Positions 29,415 through 40,025 of a DNA stretch of 64,000 nt are shown here, piece by piece. Under the pieces are notes generated by a model that worked only from the letters and a program-made list of their open reading frames with translations, was not told the origin of the DNA and searched no databases. Where the stretch lies: assembly GCA_963705325.1 (NCBI GenBank), contig OY970069.1, forward strand, positions 3,472,001 through 3,536,000, in the 5' to 3' direction. A program made the translations under genes and the position numbers. How positions within the stretch are numbered: position 1 is the stretch's first letter; the number at the start of each line of letters is the position of its first letter. This stretch comes from DATARH01 sp963705325. GTDB taxonomy: Bacteria; Pseudomonadota; Alphaproteobacteria; ATCC43930; CGMCC-115725.

Positions 29415-29699
29415 CTACTGCACCATATAGGGAAGCAGGCCGAGATAGCGCGCCCGCTTGATCGCGCGAGACAGCTCGCGCTGCTTCTTGGTCGACACCG
29501 CGGTGATCCGGCTCGGCACGATCTTGCCGCGCTCGGAGATGAAGCGCTGCAGGAGACGCGTGTCCTTATAATCGATCTTGGGCGCGTTGGGGCCGGAGAA
29601 GGGGCAGCTCTTACGCCGGCGGAAGAACGGTCGCCGCGCTGCCGCAGCTGCTCGGCCGCCGCCATCTCTGCCGCCGCCGCCTTCTCTCTGGCTTTCCAT
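29415..29699 (-). CDS. rpsR: 30S ribosomal protein S18
   Basis: 94 residues. The conserved part is KSCPFSGPNAPKIDYKDTRL, ISERGKIVPSRITAVSTKKQ and RELSRAIKRARYLGLLPY. A Gly/Ala/Arg-rich extension of about 22 residues (ESQREGGGGRDGGGRAAAAA) precedes it and is longer than in E. coli S18. Adjacent to rpsF with no gap. S18 pairs with S6 on the small-subunit platform. Confidence 0.96.
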   Translation of the reverse strand: MESQREGGGGRDGGGRAAAAARRPFFRRRKSCPFSGPNAPKIDYKDTRLLQRFISERGKIVPSRITAVSTKKQRELSRAIKRARYLGLLPYMVQ

Positions 29700-30137
29700 C
29701 TAAGCCTCCGCCGCCGGCTCGGGCGTTGGCGCGCGTTCGGAGCGCTCGGGTCGGTCGTAGCCGCGGTCATCGTAGCGGTCGCGGTCACTGCGCCGCGGCC
29801 GGTCTTCGCGGTTGCCACGGTTGAGCATCACCGCCGAGGGTCCCTCCTCGAGCTCGTCGACCCGGATCGTCAGATAGCGCAGCACATCCTCGTTGATCCG
29901 CATCGTGCGTTCCAGCTCGGCGATGGCCGGGGCCGACGCGTCGATGTTGAAGAGCACGTAGTGGCCCTTGCGGTTCTTGTTCATGCGGTAGGCGAGGTTG
30001 CGCAGGCCCCAGTTCTCGCGCTTCTTCACCTCACCGCCCTGTTCGGCGATGAGCTGGGTGAAGACATCGGCGATGGCATCGACCTGGGCGCCAGATATGT
30101 CCTGGCGCGCGATAAAGACGTTCTCGTAAAGCGGCAT
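29700..30137 (-). CDS. rpsF: 30S ribosomal protein S6
   Basis: 145 residues from ATG 30137 (MPLYENVFIARQDISGAQVD), preceded by AAGGGG. Core S6 features: NWGLRNLAYRMNKNRKGHYV and MRINEDVLRYLTIRVDELEE. The C-terminal 40 residues are charged and Arg/Asp/Tyr-rich (NREDRPRRSDRDRYDDRGYD), a disordered tail typical of alphaproteobacteria. First gene of rpsF-rpsR-rplI. In other bacteria S6:S18 bind the leader RNA for feedback; the GC-rich leader at 30138-30240 is the place to look. Confidence 0.96.
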   Translation of the reverse strand: MPLYENVFIARQDISGAQVDAIADVFTQLIAEQGGEVKKRENWGLRNLAYRMNKNRKGHYVLFNIDASAPAIAELERTMRINEDVLRYLTIRVDELEEGPSAVMLNRGNREDRPRRSDRDRYDDRGYDRPERSERAPTPEPAAEA

Positions 30138-30278
30138 CAACGACCCCTTGTGGCTAAGATGGCCCGGAGCGCAGGCGCCGGCCGGGCCGAGCCGGTCCCA
30201 AATGGGCCGGCAAGGGTGCGCGGCACTATACTGAAAAGCGCCGCGGACGCAAGGCGGCGGGCCCAAGAAGCGATGGCG

Positions 30279-30431
30279 TTACCGCGCCGGACGAAAGATC
30301 GCGAAGACAATCATCACAATCAGCAGGACCAAAATCAGATAGGTAGGAAGAGAGCCGATTAGCGTTGCGGCGAACGTCTGAAACGAGAACCAAAGAAAAA
30401 GCGCCAGAAAGCCAATAATAACCTTATACAA
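30279..30431 (-). CDS. Possible small two-helix membrane protein (50 aa)
   Basis: Reading the minus strand from a TTG at 30431 to TAA at 30279 gives 50 residues: MYKVIIGFLALFLWFSFQTF, then AATLIGSLPTYLILVLLIVM and IVFAIFRPAR. Two strong hydrophobic segments and a positively charged end look protein-like. No ATG is available upstream, and another TTG lies at 30437; the ribosome site is poor. It fills most of the 382-base space between rpsF (30137) and grxD (30520); the remainder (30138-30278) is the rpsF leader/promoter region, where I see nothing else. Confidence 0.35.
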   Translation of the reverse strand: MYKVIIGFLALFLWFSFQTFAATLIGSLPTYLILVLLIVMIVFAIFRPAR

Positions 30432-30446
30432 GGTCAACTCGGAGAA

Positions 30447-30475
30447 GAAGCGCCCCTCGGCTTGAGGAGCGCTTC
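30447..30475 (-). terminator. Hairpin downstream of grxD
   Basis: GAAGCGCCCCTC (30447-30458) pairs with GAGGAGCGCTTC (30464-30475) with one mismatch around loop GGCTT. On the minus strand it follows grxD and is succeeded by TTCTTCTCC-like weak pyrimidines rather than a strong T-tract. Probable end of the purine-bolA-grxD transcript. Confidence 0.5.
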
Positions 30476-30519
30476 AAGGCGGCGTTCACAAGAAGCCGCG
30501 GCACACTTGTACCAACAAC

Positions 30520-30852
30520 TCAGGCGCGGACTTCAACGCCCTTTTCCTCGAACATCTGCTGCAATTCGCCGGTCTCGAACATCTCGCGGATGATGTCGCA
30601 GCCGCCGACGAACTCGCCTTTCACATAGAGCTGCGGGATGGTCGGCCAGGACGAGAATTCCTTGATGCCTTCGCGCACCGAGGAGTCGGCGAGCACGTCG
30701 ATGCCTTTGAACTTGACGCCCATGTGGCTGAGGATCTGCACCACCGTCGCCGAGAAGCCGCATTGCGGGAACACCGGGGTGCCCTTCATAAACAGCACGA
30801 CCGGGTTGTCGGTGACTTGCTGGCGGATGCGGTCGTGTACGGTGATGTCCAT
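30520..30852 (-). CDS. grxD: Monothiol glutaredoxin GrxD (CGFS type)
   Basis: 110 residues with the single active cysteine in PQCGFSAT (Cys31), plus WPTIPQLYVKGEFVGGCDI and FETGELQQMFEEKGVE. CGFS glutaredoxins carry and deliver [2Fe-2S] clusters, often as a heterodimer with BolA, whose gene lies just upstream. Last gene of the purL-bolA-grxD cluster, conserved in alphaproteobacteria. Confidence 0.96.
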   Translation of the reverse strand: MDITVHDRIRQQVTDNPVVLFMKGTPVFPQCGFSATVVQILSHMGVKFKGIDVLADSSVREGIKEFSSWPTIPQLYVKGEFVGGCDIIREMFETGELQQMFEEKGVEVRA

Positions 30853-30872
30853 CGCTTGATCCTCTTTTTGTG

Positions 30873-31115
30873 CTAATGCCGTTCCGGGGGTGCGCTCGTC
30901 TGCAAGGCGAGCGCGTGAAGTTCATTGCCCATCCGGCCGCGCAGCGTCTCGTAGACCATCTGGTGCTGCTGCACCCGGCTCTTGCCGCGAAACGCGCCGG
31001 AGACGACGGTGGCGGCATAGTGATCGCCGTCGCCGCGCAGATCCTCGATCGAAACCCGCGCGTCGGGGAGCCCTTCTTTGATCAGCCGCTCGATCGTCAC
31101 CGCGTCCATCGCCAT
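30873..31115 (-). CDS. bolA: BolA family protein
   Basis: 80 residues: MDAVTIERLIKEGLPDARVS, GDGDHYAATVVSGAFRGKSR and VQQHQMVYETLRGRMGNELH, the KH-like BolA fold with the conserved histidine used in cluster binding. Partners GrxD (20 bases downstream) in iron-sulfur trafficking and iron signalling. Nineteen bases after purL. Confidence 0.95.
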   Translation of the reverse strand: MAMDAVTIERLIKEGLPDARVSIEDLRGDGDHYAATVVSGAFRGKSRVQQHQMVYETLRGRMGNELHALALQTSAPPERH

Positions 31116-31134
31116 CGGTCTGTCCTCGCAAAGC

Positions 31135-33328
<2,194 letters not shown>

Positions 33329-33333
33329 TTATC

Positions 33334-33475
33334 TGTCATTCCGAGGCGACCCGCAGGGTCGAACCCGGAACCTATGGACACGGATCAATCCCAAATCAGC
33401 TCTGTCGCCGATCAGCTTTCGATGGCGGTGTTCATGGGTTCCGGGTTCGCTGCTGCGCAGCGCCCCGGAATGACA
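33334..33475. repeat. Extragenic inverted-repeat element between purL and purQ
   Basis: Arms of about 48 bases: the left arm starts TGTCATTCCG (33334) and contains CGAACCCGGAACC; the right arm ends CGGAATGACA (33475) and contains GGTTCCGGGTTCG. Reverse-complementing the right arm gives a near copy of the left, with most differences in the central 15 bases. The roughly 45-base middle is unique. This style of TGTCATTCCGGGG-type palindrome is a dispersed intergenic repeat in alphaproteobacteria. Sitting inside the pur operon it may stabilise or end transcripts. Confidence 0.7.
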
Positions 33476-33482
33476 CGAAGAG

Positions 33483-34172
33483 CTACTGCAGCGCACTGAC
33501 AAGACCGTCGAACAGGCCTTGACCGTCGGTGCAGCCGAGCAGCGGATCGGTCGCATTCTCGGGATGCGGCATCAGCCCCAGCACGGTGCGGGTTTCGTTG
33601 AACACGCCGGCGATGCAGCGGGCCGAGCCGTTGACGTTGTCCTCGTCGGTCAGCTCGCCGGCGGCGCCGCAATAGCGGAAGGCGACGCGGCCCTCGCCCT
33701 CCAGCCGGTCGAGCGTCGCCGCGTCGGCGGTGTAGTTGCCGTCGCCATGGGCGACCGGCACGCGGATCGCCTGGCCGGCCGCATAGCCGCAGGTGAAGAT
33801 CGTCTGCGAATTCTCGACGCGCAGATGGACGTCGCGGCAGATGAAGCTGAGCGTGCGGTTGCGCAGCAGCGCGCCCGGCAGCAATCCGGCCTCGGTCAGC
33901 ACCTGGAAGCCGTTGCAGATGCCGAGCACCGGCACGCCCTTCGCGGCGCGCGCCTTGACCTCGCGCATGATCGGCGAATGCGCCGCCATCGCGCCGCAGC
34001 GCAGATAGTCGCCATAGGCGAAGCCGCCCGGCAGCACGATCAGGTCGGCCGCCGGCAGTTCGGTGTCGCGGTGCCAGACGATCGCCGGCTGCTTGCCGCT
34101 CGCGCGTTTCAGCGCGGCGCAGACGTCGTGCTCGCGATTGGAGCCGGGGAAGATGACGACCGCCGCTTTCAT
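33483..34172 (-). CDS. purQ: Phosphoribosylformylglycinamidine synthase subunit PurQ
   Basis: 229 residues, intact. Glutamine amidotransferase class I: VVIFPGSNREHDV at the start, LPGGFAYGDYLRCGAMAAHS, nucleophile VLGICNGFQVLTEAG, and the Pro-His-Pro-Glu of LGLMPHPENATDPLLG. It supplies ammonia to PurL. ATG overlaps the purS stop by four bases, indicating coupled translation. A 142-base palindromic element separates it from purL. Confidence 0.96.
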   Translation of the reverse strand: MKAAVVIFPGSNREHDVCAALKRASGKQPAIVWHRDTELPAADLIVLPGGFAYGDYLRCGAMAAHSPIMREVKARAAKGVPVLGICNGFQVLTEAGLLPGALLRNRTLSFICRDVHLRVENSQTIFTCGYAAGQAIRVPVAHGDGNYTADAATLDRLEGEGRVAFRYCGAAGELTDEDNVNGSARCIAGVFNETRTVLGLMPHPENATDPLLGCTDGQGLFDGLVSALQ

Positions 34173-34408
34173 ACCAGCTCGATGTCGTAATTCTCGATGA
34201 CCGGGTTGGCGAGCAGCTGCTCGCACATCTTCTCGACCTGCTCGCGTGCCTTTTCCCGATCGGTTTCGGCGAGCTCGAGCTCGATCAGCTTGCCCTGGCG
34301 CACCTCGCCGATGCCGGTGAAGCCGAGCGAGGCGAGCGCGTGGCCGATCGCCTTGCCCTGCGGGTCGAGCACGCCGTCTTTGAGGCTGATATGCACGCGC
34401 GCTTTCAT
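34169..34408 (-). CDS. purS: Phosphoribosylformylglycinamidine synthase subunit PurS
   Basis: 79 residues: MKARVHISLKDGVLDPQGKA, SLGFTGIGEVRQGKLIELEL and the end NPVIENYDIELV are diagnostic of PurS, the small structural subunit that bridges PurL and PurQ. ATG at 34408 overlaps the purC stop by four bases. Confidence 0.96.
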   Translation of the reverse strand: MKARVHISLKDGVLDPQGKAIGHALASLGFTGIGEVRQGKLIELELAETDREKAREQVEKMCEQLLANPVIENYDIELV

Positions 34409-35172
34409 TGAATGGCCCTCGGGGCCTTGAAGTCGGCCGGGCCGCCCTCGGGCAGGATGCCGAGCCGGCGCGCCACCTCCTGGTAGCCTTCCTCGACCTT
34501 CTCCAGATCTTCGCGGAAGCGGTCCTTGTCGAGCTTCTCGTTGGTGCGGATGTCCCAGAGCCGGCAATTGTCAGGGCTGATCTCGTCGGCGACGACGATG
34601 CGCATGTCGTCGTCGCTGTAGAGGCGGCCGAATTCCAGCCCGAAATCAACGAGCCGGATGCCGATGCCGAGGAAGAGGCCGGTCAGGAAATCGTTGATCC
34701 GCAGCGAAATCTGCATGATCTCGTCGAGATCCTGGGTGCTCGCCCAGCCGAAAGCGGTGATGTGCTCCTCGGAGACCAGCGGATCGCCGAGTTCCGCTTT
34801 CTTGTAATGGAATTCGATGATCGAGCGCGGCAGACGGCGTGCCCTCGGCGATGCCGAGCCGCTTGGCCAGCGAGCCGGCCGCGACGTTGCGCACCACGAC
34901 GCGCGAGCGGAATGATCTCGACCTCGCGCACCAGCTGCTCGCGCATGTTGAGCCGGCGGACGAAATGCGTCGGGATGCCGATCTCGGCGAGCTTCAGCAT
35001 CAGGAATTCGCTGATGCGGTTGTTGAGCACGCCCTTGCCGGTGATCGTGCCGCGCTTCTGGTTGTTGAACGCGGCTCGCGTCGTCCTTGAAATGCTGGAC
35101 GAGCGTGCCGGGCTCCGGGCCTTCGAACAGCACCTTGGCCTTGCCCTCGTAAATCTGCCGGCGTCGCGACAT
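34405..35172 (-). CDS. purC: Phosphoribosylaminoimidazole-succinocarboxamide synthase PurC (frame disrupted)
   Basis: Start MSRRRQIYEGKAKVLFEGPE in one frame. The middle (FNNQKRGTITGKGVLNNRIS, LNMREQLVREVEIIPL, VRNVAAGSLAKRLGIAEGT) moves through two others. The last 125 residues (IIEFHYKKAELGDPLVSEEH, SPDNCRLWDIRTNEKLDKDR) return to the first frame. Indels near 35075, 34905 and 34840. PurC joins aspartate to CAIR to make SAICAR. First gene of purC-purS-purQ-purL. Confidence 0.92.
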   Translation of the reverse strand: MSRRRQIYEGKAKVLFEGPEPGTLVQHFKDDASRVQQPEARHDHRQGRAQQPHQRIPDAEARRDRHPDAFRPPAQHARAAGARGRDHSARASWCATSRPARWPSGSASPRARRLPRSIIEFHYKKAELGDPLVSEEHITAFGWASTQDLDEIMQISLRINDFLTGLFLGIGIRLVDFGLEFGRLYSDDDMRIVVADEISPDNCRLWDIRTNEKLDKDRFREDLEKVEEGYQEVARRLGILPEGGPADFKAPRAIQ

Positions 35173-35239
35173 GCTAGGTCCCGTGGGGCTCCCGATGAAG
35201 CACCCTTGATATAGCAAGCAGGGTGGGGGCCAACAATGT

Positions 35240-36015
35240 CAGCGCGCGGGTTTGGCCGCGGCAAAAGAGACGTCAGCCCAGGGCGTTTCCGACGGCTGCC
35301 ATTGCGCGAAGCGAAAGCGCGGCTTTCGCCCGCCGGAGTTGGGTTGCGGGCAGCGCGATCAGCGCGCTCGACACGGTGCCGTAGCCGCGTGGCAGTTAGG
35401 AAGCGCAGCGCGGTTTCGGGCGGCTCGCCGGGCGGCGATTCGCTACTCGTCGAGCAGCACCTCCCACGCGCGCCAGTCGTCGCGATCGGGATCGGGCGCC
35501 GCGGCGTCGCGAAAACGTGGCGTGGCAAGCGCGAGCCGCGGCGATTGTTCGGGTCGTCGAGGTCGCCGGCGGCGATCAACGACAGGCCCTCGCCGATCGG
35601 CCACGCGTCGATATTCGCCCGCGTCGGCGTGGCGCAGCCAGAACGCGTCGCGATTGTCGGCGACGATCAGGTTGAAGGTGCGGTAGGCGGCCGGATCGAG
35701 ATGGGTCAGCGCCTCGGCGGCGGCGACCGCGTCGGCGTGGTCGAGCGCTTCGAGCACCAGCTCGCCGCGCGAGCGCTGGCCGGGCGCGGGGCCAAGCGAG
35801 CCGTGCCGGTTGAGGATCGCCGCGGCGACGCCCCAATCGTTGACCCCGAGCCACGACCCGCCGGCGAGCTGGTCGAGCCCGGCCACGACCTCGGGCCGGT
35901 CGGGCCAATGCCGCGCCGGCGGCTGCGCGGGGCGGCCGATCATCTCGTCGCGGTTGGCGCCGATCACCACCGGCCAGGCATGATCGGGCCGGCGCAGGAT
36001 CACTAGCGTGCACAT
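35240..36015 (-). CDS. NRDE family protein (frame disrupted)
   Basis: Begins MCTLVILRRPDHAWPVVIGA with the hallmark ANRDE and an N-terminal Cys2, then GGSWLGVNDWGVAAAILNRH. Later parts lie in other frames: IDAWPIGEGLSLIAAGDLDD, RLALATPRFRDAAAPDPDRD, GYGTVSSALIALPA and the end QWQPSETPWADVSFAAAKPA before TGA at 35242-35240. At least four indels (near 35625, 35545, 35390, 35330). Repaired length about 258 residues, normal for this Tango2-like (NRDE) family, which may be an Ntn-type hydrolase. Function unknown. Divergent from the ATPase-zeta gene. Confidence 0.75.
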
Positions 36016-36066
36016 CGCCCGATCATGCCGGCTATAGTGCGGCAGCGGACAACGGATAGGACGATC

Positions 36067-36388
36067 ATGACCACTTTCGAGGATCGCGAGAAGGAATTCG
36101 AGGCGCGCTTCAAGCACGACCAGGAGCTGCGCTTCAAGGTCACCGCGCGGCGCAACCGGCTCGCCGGGCTGTGGGCGGCGGAAAAGATGGGGCTCTCCGG
36201 CGCCGACGCCGAGACCTACGCCAAAAGTGTCGTCGCCGCCGAATTCGACAAAGGCGGCGAGCAGCCACGTCGTCGACAAACTCGTCGCCGACCTCGCCGC
36301 CAAAGGCCAGAGCGTCACCGCCGCGCAGGTGCGGTTCGAACTCGAGCATTTCGCCGAGACGGCCAAGCAGCAGGTGATGAGCGAGTAA
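36067..36388 (+). CDS. DUF1476/ATP synthase inhibitor zeta subunit (one frameshift)
   Basis: Starts MTTFEDREKEFEARFKHDQE then LRFKVTARRNRLAGLWAAEK and MGLSGADAETYAKSVVAAEF, the alphaproteobacterial zeta inhibitor of F1-ATPase. Near 36260 one extra base shifts the frame; the rest is VVDKLVADLAAKGQSVTAAQ then QVMSE. The span of 322 bases is 3n+1, matching one insertion. Zeta blocks rotation of F1 in the hydrolytic direction through its N-terminal segment. It is commonly found beside purC in this group. Confidence 0.85.
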
Positions 36389-36505
36389 TTGGGTCGAATA
36401 CCTTTCGTTTGACACTTTTAGCGGTGCAGGAGAAGACCGCTTCGTAGCCATGGTTGCCCCCGGGTAGCCGATGCGGCATGCTGTGCCACGCCCCTCGACT
36501 GCCAT

Positions 36506-37747
36506 ATGAGCAGGATTTGGATCGGAATGGTCCAGCGGGTTCAGCACCTGGACGGTCTTCGGGGTTTGGCAGCTTGCACCGTGATGGTTGCGCACGGCGC
36601 GATCGCCTTCGACTTCGCGCTCTACTCTGGCGATCCGTCTGACAGCGTGAACAATTGGGACGTCTGGCTGTCTGGCGCACCGTTTATGCTCCCCGTCGCT
36701 GCCAGTCTCGCTGTTTGCCTTTTCTTTGCCCTAAGCGGCTTCGTCCTTATCGGCAGCTTTGACGCGGCACCGAAGGGATTTGTGCCGCTCCTGGTTAAGC
36801 GTTATGTGCGGCTGGCGATGCCGGTCGTCTGCGCCTGCCTGCTGTCGTGGGCGATCGTCAGCGTAGGCGGCATGGCCAACCATCGGGTCGCCGCGATCAC
36901 GCACTCCTCCTGGCTCGACAGCCATTTCGGACAAACCGCGTCGCTCTTTGCAGCTCTAAAGGAAGGCGTCACCGTTTTCTTCACTGGTACCGAGATGCGT
37001 CAGAGCTATGACGCGCCGTTATGGACGATGCCGATGGAGTTCGCCGGGTCTATCGGCATCTTGTTGGCATGCTCCGTAACGAAACGCGTCGTGGCCCAAC
37101 CGGCAAGGCACCGACTGATTTACATTGCTCTTGGTCTGGTGCTTTACGTCGTGGTTTTTCGATCGTATCTCGGTCTCTTCGCTGCCGGCGCCCTAGTTCG
37201 TCTGATCTTGCCTCAAGGATTGCGCTGGCTGAACGGTCGTCCCGCAATTCCCCTCGGGCTGTGCGTGATTGGTCTGCTCATTGGCACCGCGCCTGTGAGC
37301 CAAGCTGGTTGGCTAATATACGCCATTCTTCCCGATGTCGGGGGTGGCCCCAGTTGGTTGCCGTGGCCAGCCTCAGGAGCAATGTTCTGGCATGCGATTG
37401 GCGCCACTTTGATACTGATCGGCCTGCAATCTTGGCGCTCGGTCCAGCGTCGTCTCGCCATGCCTCTCTTTCAGTGGCTGGGCGATATCTCGTTCCCACT
37501 CTACCTCCTGCATCTGCCGATCTTGATGTCGGTTGGCTGCTGGACCTTTTTGGCCGGAGAGGCGATCGGCGCGCCTCGCATGATCTCGATTGTTGTTGCC
37601 TTTCTCACCTTCGGCTCGGTCGCTGTCGGGTGCGCCGATGCCTTCACGCGGTTGATCGAACGGCGCGCCTTACGCTGGTCAGGAAACCTCGCGAGACGGA
37701 TCAGATGGCCCGTTCAGCCGCCACCGATTGCGCCGGAGGCGGTATAA
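36506..37747 (+). CDS. Acyltransferase 3 family membrane protein (OafA/NodX-like)
   Basis: 413 residues with ten or so membrane helices. RVQHLDGLRGLAACTVMVAH carries the conserved DGLRGxA and catalytic His; LFFALSGFVLIGS, WTMPMEFAGSIGI and FQWLGDISFPLYLLHLPILM are the other landmarks. Family enzymes acylate sugars of LPS, capsule or small molecules in the inner membrane. ATG 36527 (MVQRVQHLDG) is an alternative start. The DNA is visibly less GC-rich than its neighbours and interrupts the pur/zeta neighbourhood, suggesting horizontal acquisition. No sugar genes adjoin it. Confidence 0.9.
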   Translation: MSRIWIGMVQRVQHLDGLRGLAACTVMVAHGAIAFDFALYSGDPSDSVNNWDVWLSGAPFMLPVAASLAVCLFFALSGFVLIGSFDAAPKGFVPLLVKRYVRLAMPVVCACLLSWAIVSVGGMANHRVAAITHSSWLDSHFGQTASLFAALKEGVTVFFTGTEMRQSYDAPLWTMPMEFAGSIGILLACSVTKRVVAQPARHRLIYIALGLVLYVVVFRSYLGLFAAGALVRLILPQGLRWLNGRPAIPLGLCVIGLLIGTAPVSQAGWLIYAILPDVGGGPSWLPWPASGAMFWHAIGATLILIGLQSWRSVQRRLAMPLFQWLGDISFPLYLLHLPILMSVGCWTFLAGEAIGAPRMISIVVAFLTFGSVAVGCADAFTRLIERRALRWSGNLARRIRWPVQPPPIAPEAV

Positions 37748-37771
37748 TCCGGGTAATCTTCTGCTGTAGGT

Positions 37772-38647
37772 CTAATACGGCCGGTCGCCCAGCACCGTGA
37801 CCCGGTTGCCGGAGCGGGTGTGCGGCCAGTAGTCCCACATCGCGTGGTGCTGGACGCAGCGATTGTCCCAGAACGCGATCGAGTTCTCCTGCCAGCGGAA
37901 GCGGCACTGGAACAGCGGGTTCGCCATGTGCTCGTAGAGGTAGCGCAGGATGCCGTCGCTTTCGTCGCGCGGGATGCCGTTGATGTAGCGGGTGAAGCCC
38001 TTGTTGACGTAGAGCGCCTTGCGGCCGGTCACCGGATGGGTGCGCACCACCGGGTGGTCGGCGAACGGGTAGGTCTCCTTGTCCTTGACGCCGTAATTGG
38101 CGTACTGGCCGCGGTAATGCTCGCCGTTGTGCCGCGCCGTGAGGCCGTCGAGATAGGTCTTCATCCGGTCCGACTAGCGCCTCATAGGCGGCGTACATGT
38201 TGGCGAAGAGGGTGTCGCCGCCGCGCGGCGGGCATTTCTTGATGTAGAGGATGCTGCCCATCGGCGGGATCGGGTCGCACGACACGTCGCGAATGCCAGC
38301 CCTCGCCATTGGCGCGGGAACTATCCTTGTCGGCGTGGATGATCATCAGCTCGGGATGGCCGGGTTCGGTCGGCGCCGCCGGGTGGATGTGCAGTTCGCC
38401 GAATTTGCGGCCGAAATCGAGGTGCTGATCCTGGCGTCAGATGCTGGTCGCGGAAGAAGATCACCAGGTTTTCGGCGAGCGCGCGATGGATCTCGTCCAT
38501 CTGGCGGTTGCTCGGGTCGCGCAGATCGACGCCGCCGATCTCGCCGCCGATGATCGGCGTCAGCTTGTCGACGGTGATCGCCTCGTAGGGCGAATCCTGC
38601 GGCGTGTATTTGATGCGGGGGCCGTTGTTACTGCGCAGCGAGCTCAT
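37772..38647 (-). CDS. TauD/TfdA family dioxygenase (frame disrupted)
   Basis: Fe(II)/2-oxoglutarate dioxygenase of about 290 residues when repaired. N-term DKLTPIIGGEIGGVDLRDPS and LVIFFRDQHLTP. The iron site reads GEGWHS then DVSCDPIPPMGS across a frame change near 38290 (His-x-Asp), and the distal His lies in WDNRCVQHHAMWDYWPH near the end. Other shifts lie near 38430 and 38172. Substrate could be taurine, an alkylsulfonate or a phenoxy acid. Its 5' end overlaps the purB stop by about 20 bases. Confidence 0.82.
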
Positions 38648-39978
38648 CGCGCTTCTCCCTGGAGGCTGCCGCCTTTCCGGCCACGGAGCCGAACACGCGG
38701 CGGAAGATCGTGTCGACGTGCTTCAGATGATAGGCGGGATCGAACGAGGCGTCGATCTGCGCTGGCGTCAGGTAGCGGGTGATTTCCGGGTCGGCCTTGA
38801 GCAGATCGGCGAAACGCCCGCCGCCGTTCCATGACGCCATCGCGTGTTTCTGCACGAGCCGGTAGGCGTCCTCGCGGCTCATCCCGGCCTGGGTCAGCGC
38901 CAACAGGAGCCGCTGCGAGTCGACGAGGCCGCCGAGTGAATCGAGGTTTGCCCGCATCCGCTCCGGGTAGACGATCATCTTGTCGACGACGCCGGTCAGC
39001 CGGTCGAGCGCGAAATCGAGCGTGATCGTCGCGTCGGGCGCGATAAAGCGCTCGACCGAGGAATGCGAGATGTCGCGCTCGTGCCAGGTGACGACATTTT
39101 CCAGCGCCGGGATCACCGCCGAGCGGATGACCCGCGACAGCCCGGTCAGGTTCTCCGACAGCACCGGATTGCGCTTGTGCGGCATCGCCGACGAGCCCTT
39201 CTGGCCCTCGGCGAAAAATTCCGACGCCTCGCGCAGCTCGGTGCGCTGCAGGTGGCGCAGCTCGGTGGCGAACCGCTCGATCGCCGCGGCGATCAGCGCC
39301 AGCGCCATGAAGAACGCGGCGTGGCGGTCGCGCGGGATGATCTGGGTCGAGACCGGCTCCGGTACGAGGCCGAGCTTCTTGGCGACATATTCCTCGACCC
39401 GCGGGTCGATATTGGCGAAGGTGCCGACCGCGCCGGAAATCTGGCAGGTCGCGATCTCCTTGCGCGCGGCGACGAGGCGCTCGCGGTTGCGGGCGAATTC
39501 GGCGTAATGGCCGGCGAGCTTGAGGCCGAACGTCGTCGGCTCGGCGTGGACGCCGTGGCTGCGCGCCACCGTCGGCGGTCATCTTGTGCTCGAAGGCGCG
39601 GCGCTTCAGCGCCGCCAGCAGCGCGTCGAGATCGGCGAGCAGGATGTCGGCGGCCTGGGTCAGCTGCACCGCGAGGCAGGTGTCGAGCACGTCGCTCGAG
39701 GTCATGCCCTGGTGGACGAAGCGCGCCTCCGGCCCGACATGCTCGGCGACGTTGGTGAGGAACGCGATCGTCTCGTGATGCACCTCGCGCTCGATCTCGC
39801 GGATGCGCGCGACCTCGAACTTGCCGCGCTCGCGCAGCGACTTCGCCACGCCCTTGGGGATGACGCCGAGCTTTTCCTGCGCCTCGCAGGCATAGGGCTC
39901 GATCTCGAGCTGGATGCGGAAATAGTTCTCCGGCTCCCAGATCTTGGCCATTTGCGGGCGGCTGTAGCGCGGGATCAT
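38628..39978 (-). CDS. purB: Adenylosuccinate lyase PurB (one frameshift)
   Basis: Start MIPRYSRPQMAKIWEPENYF; VHHETIAFLTNVAEHVGPEA; FVHQGMTSSDVLDTCLAVQL. Near 39573 one extra C breaks the frame just before SHGVHAEPTTFGLKLAGHYA; removing it gives MTATVARSHGVHAEP, the expected family text. Signature loop SSAMPHKRNPVLSENLTG is intact. The enzyme cleaves SAICAR and adenylosuccinate, acting twice in purine synthesis. About 449 residues repaired. Upstream neighbour is an RluA-type synthase, 47 bases away. Confidence 0.94.
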
Positions 39979-40025
39979 GCCGGTGACGGCCTCTTCGCTC
40001 TCGCGTGCTATTTCCCGCTGGCGGA

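Noticed and set aside
36409..36414. TTGACA resembling a -35 box before the acyltransferase
   Set aside because: No acceptable -10 element at 16-18 bases spacing, so not called a promoter.
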